The position numbers were made by a program, and so were the translations under genes. Positions 63,752 to 64,000 of a stretch of DNA of 64,000 nucleotides are shown here, piece after piece (position 1 is the stretch's first letter; the number at the start of each line of letters is the position of its first letter). The DNA is taken from positions 2,790,001-2,854,000 of the forward strand of contig NZ_CP054705.1 in the NCBI RefSeq assembly GCF_016495725.1. The letters run 5' to 3'. A model generated the notes under the pieces. That model saw only the letters and a program-made list of their open reading frames with translations, had not been told where the DNA came from and ran no database searches. Origin of the DNA: Salicibibacter cibarius (GTDB taxonomy: Bacteria > Bacillota > Bacilli > Bacillales > Marinococcaceae).

Positions 63752-63956
63752 TTATCCTTCATAGAGAGCACGCATGACTACAACTTGTTTTTCTTCTCCC
63801 CTAACTTGATATAAAAGCGGGAATTACTTGAGCCCCTTGATGCTCGTTTTTACCTTCACCGAAAGATTATTGGCTGCACCTTCATTGAAAAGTTCATCAG
63901 AGATGTAACTATAAATATCTTCGAAAGTCTTAAATTACTTTCACACCGAAACTTAC
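63752..63956 (-). pseudogene. remnant of a RelE/ParE-family toxin gene
   Basis: Minus-strand fragments in different frames resemble one toxin: VSFGVKVI, a TAA, DF, then (frame change) EDIYSYISDELFNEGAANNL and SVKVKTSIKGLK with a stop, then (frame change and missing segment) LLYQVRGEEKQVVVMRALYEG cut to its end YQVRGEEKQVVVMRALYEG. The order matches RelE/ParE toxins. At least one nonsense change and two frameshifts are present. No antitoxin is seen. The flanks 63571-63751 and 63957-64000 hold nothing I can name. Confidence 0.6.
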
Positions 63957-64000
63957 ACTGTTTCTTTATTTTTGTCATCAAATAGCTCGATTCATGCCAA

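Overview
The window reads as chromosome of a Bacillaceae (Bacillales) bacterium of mid GC content, probably a moderately halophilic or alkaliphilic one. The evidence is the B. subtilis-like order of the coaBC-priA-fmt-rsmB-rlmN-prpC-prkC-rsgA-rpe-spoVM, rpmB/asp23/fakA, recG-fapR-plsX-fabD-fabG-acpP-rnc-smc-ftsY-ylxM-ffh-rpsP-khpA-ylqD-rimM-trmD-rplS-rbgA-rnhB-ylqG-ylqH block, the sporulation gene spoVM, and very acidic exported domains (solute-binding lipoprotein, PrkC ectodomain). No rRNA, tRNA or CRISPR was seen.

Layout. 1-17 kb is a catabolic region on the minus strand. It holds a complete acyl-CoA beta-oxidation set (CoA ligase, acyl-CoA dehydrogenase, a pair of single-hotdog MaoC hydratases, SDR dehydrogenase, thiolase, PaaI thioesterase). 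It also holds a ComB-like phosphatase / APH kinase / ACAD10-11-like dehydrogenase / SDR cassette resembling the 4-phosphoacyl-CoA route, a Rieske protein with an amidohydrolase, and a branched-chain amino acid type ABC transporter. The transporter operon is preceded by the decayed remains of a second CoA-ligase gene plus a duplicate of the ligase operators, so the two operons probably share a regulator. 17.3-18.1 kb carries a HEPN/MNT toxin-antitoxin pair. 18.2-58.6 kb is the conserved ribosome-maturation, SRP, chromosome-condensation, fatty-acid-synthesis, Ser/Thr-kinase and translation-initiation core, almost all on the minus strand. 58.6-64 kb is a mobile-element zone: a group II intron, an IS4-type element that split a NERD-domain gene, and a RelE/ParE-like toxin remnant. 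A complete IS256-family element lies at 45.4-46.9 kb.

The most unusual property is a set of intergenic repeat arrays. At least eight arrays belonging to several unrelated sequence families have a period of 52 bp, and three have a period of 21 bp. These are close to 5 and 2 turns of B-DNA. Most 52-bp units contain a dyad, commonly 6-9 bp arms around a 9-nt loop. Arrays tend to begin just after stop codons. The longest (15 units, 28425-29204) lies between a NERD-nuclease gene and ftsY, and the second, IS-disrupted NERD paralogue also ends against such an array. The conserved clusters have been opened at these points, and def, thiN and sdaAB/AA are absent from their usual neighbourhoods.
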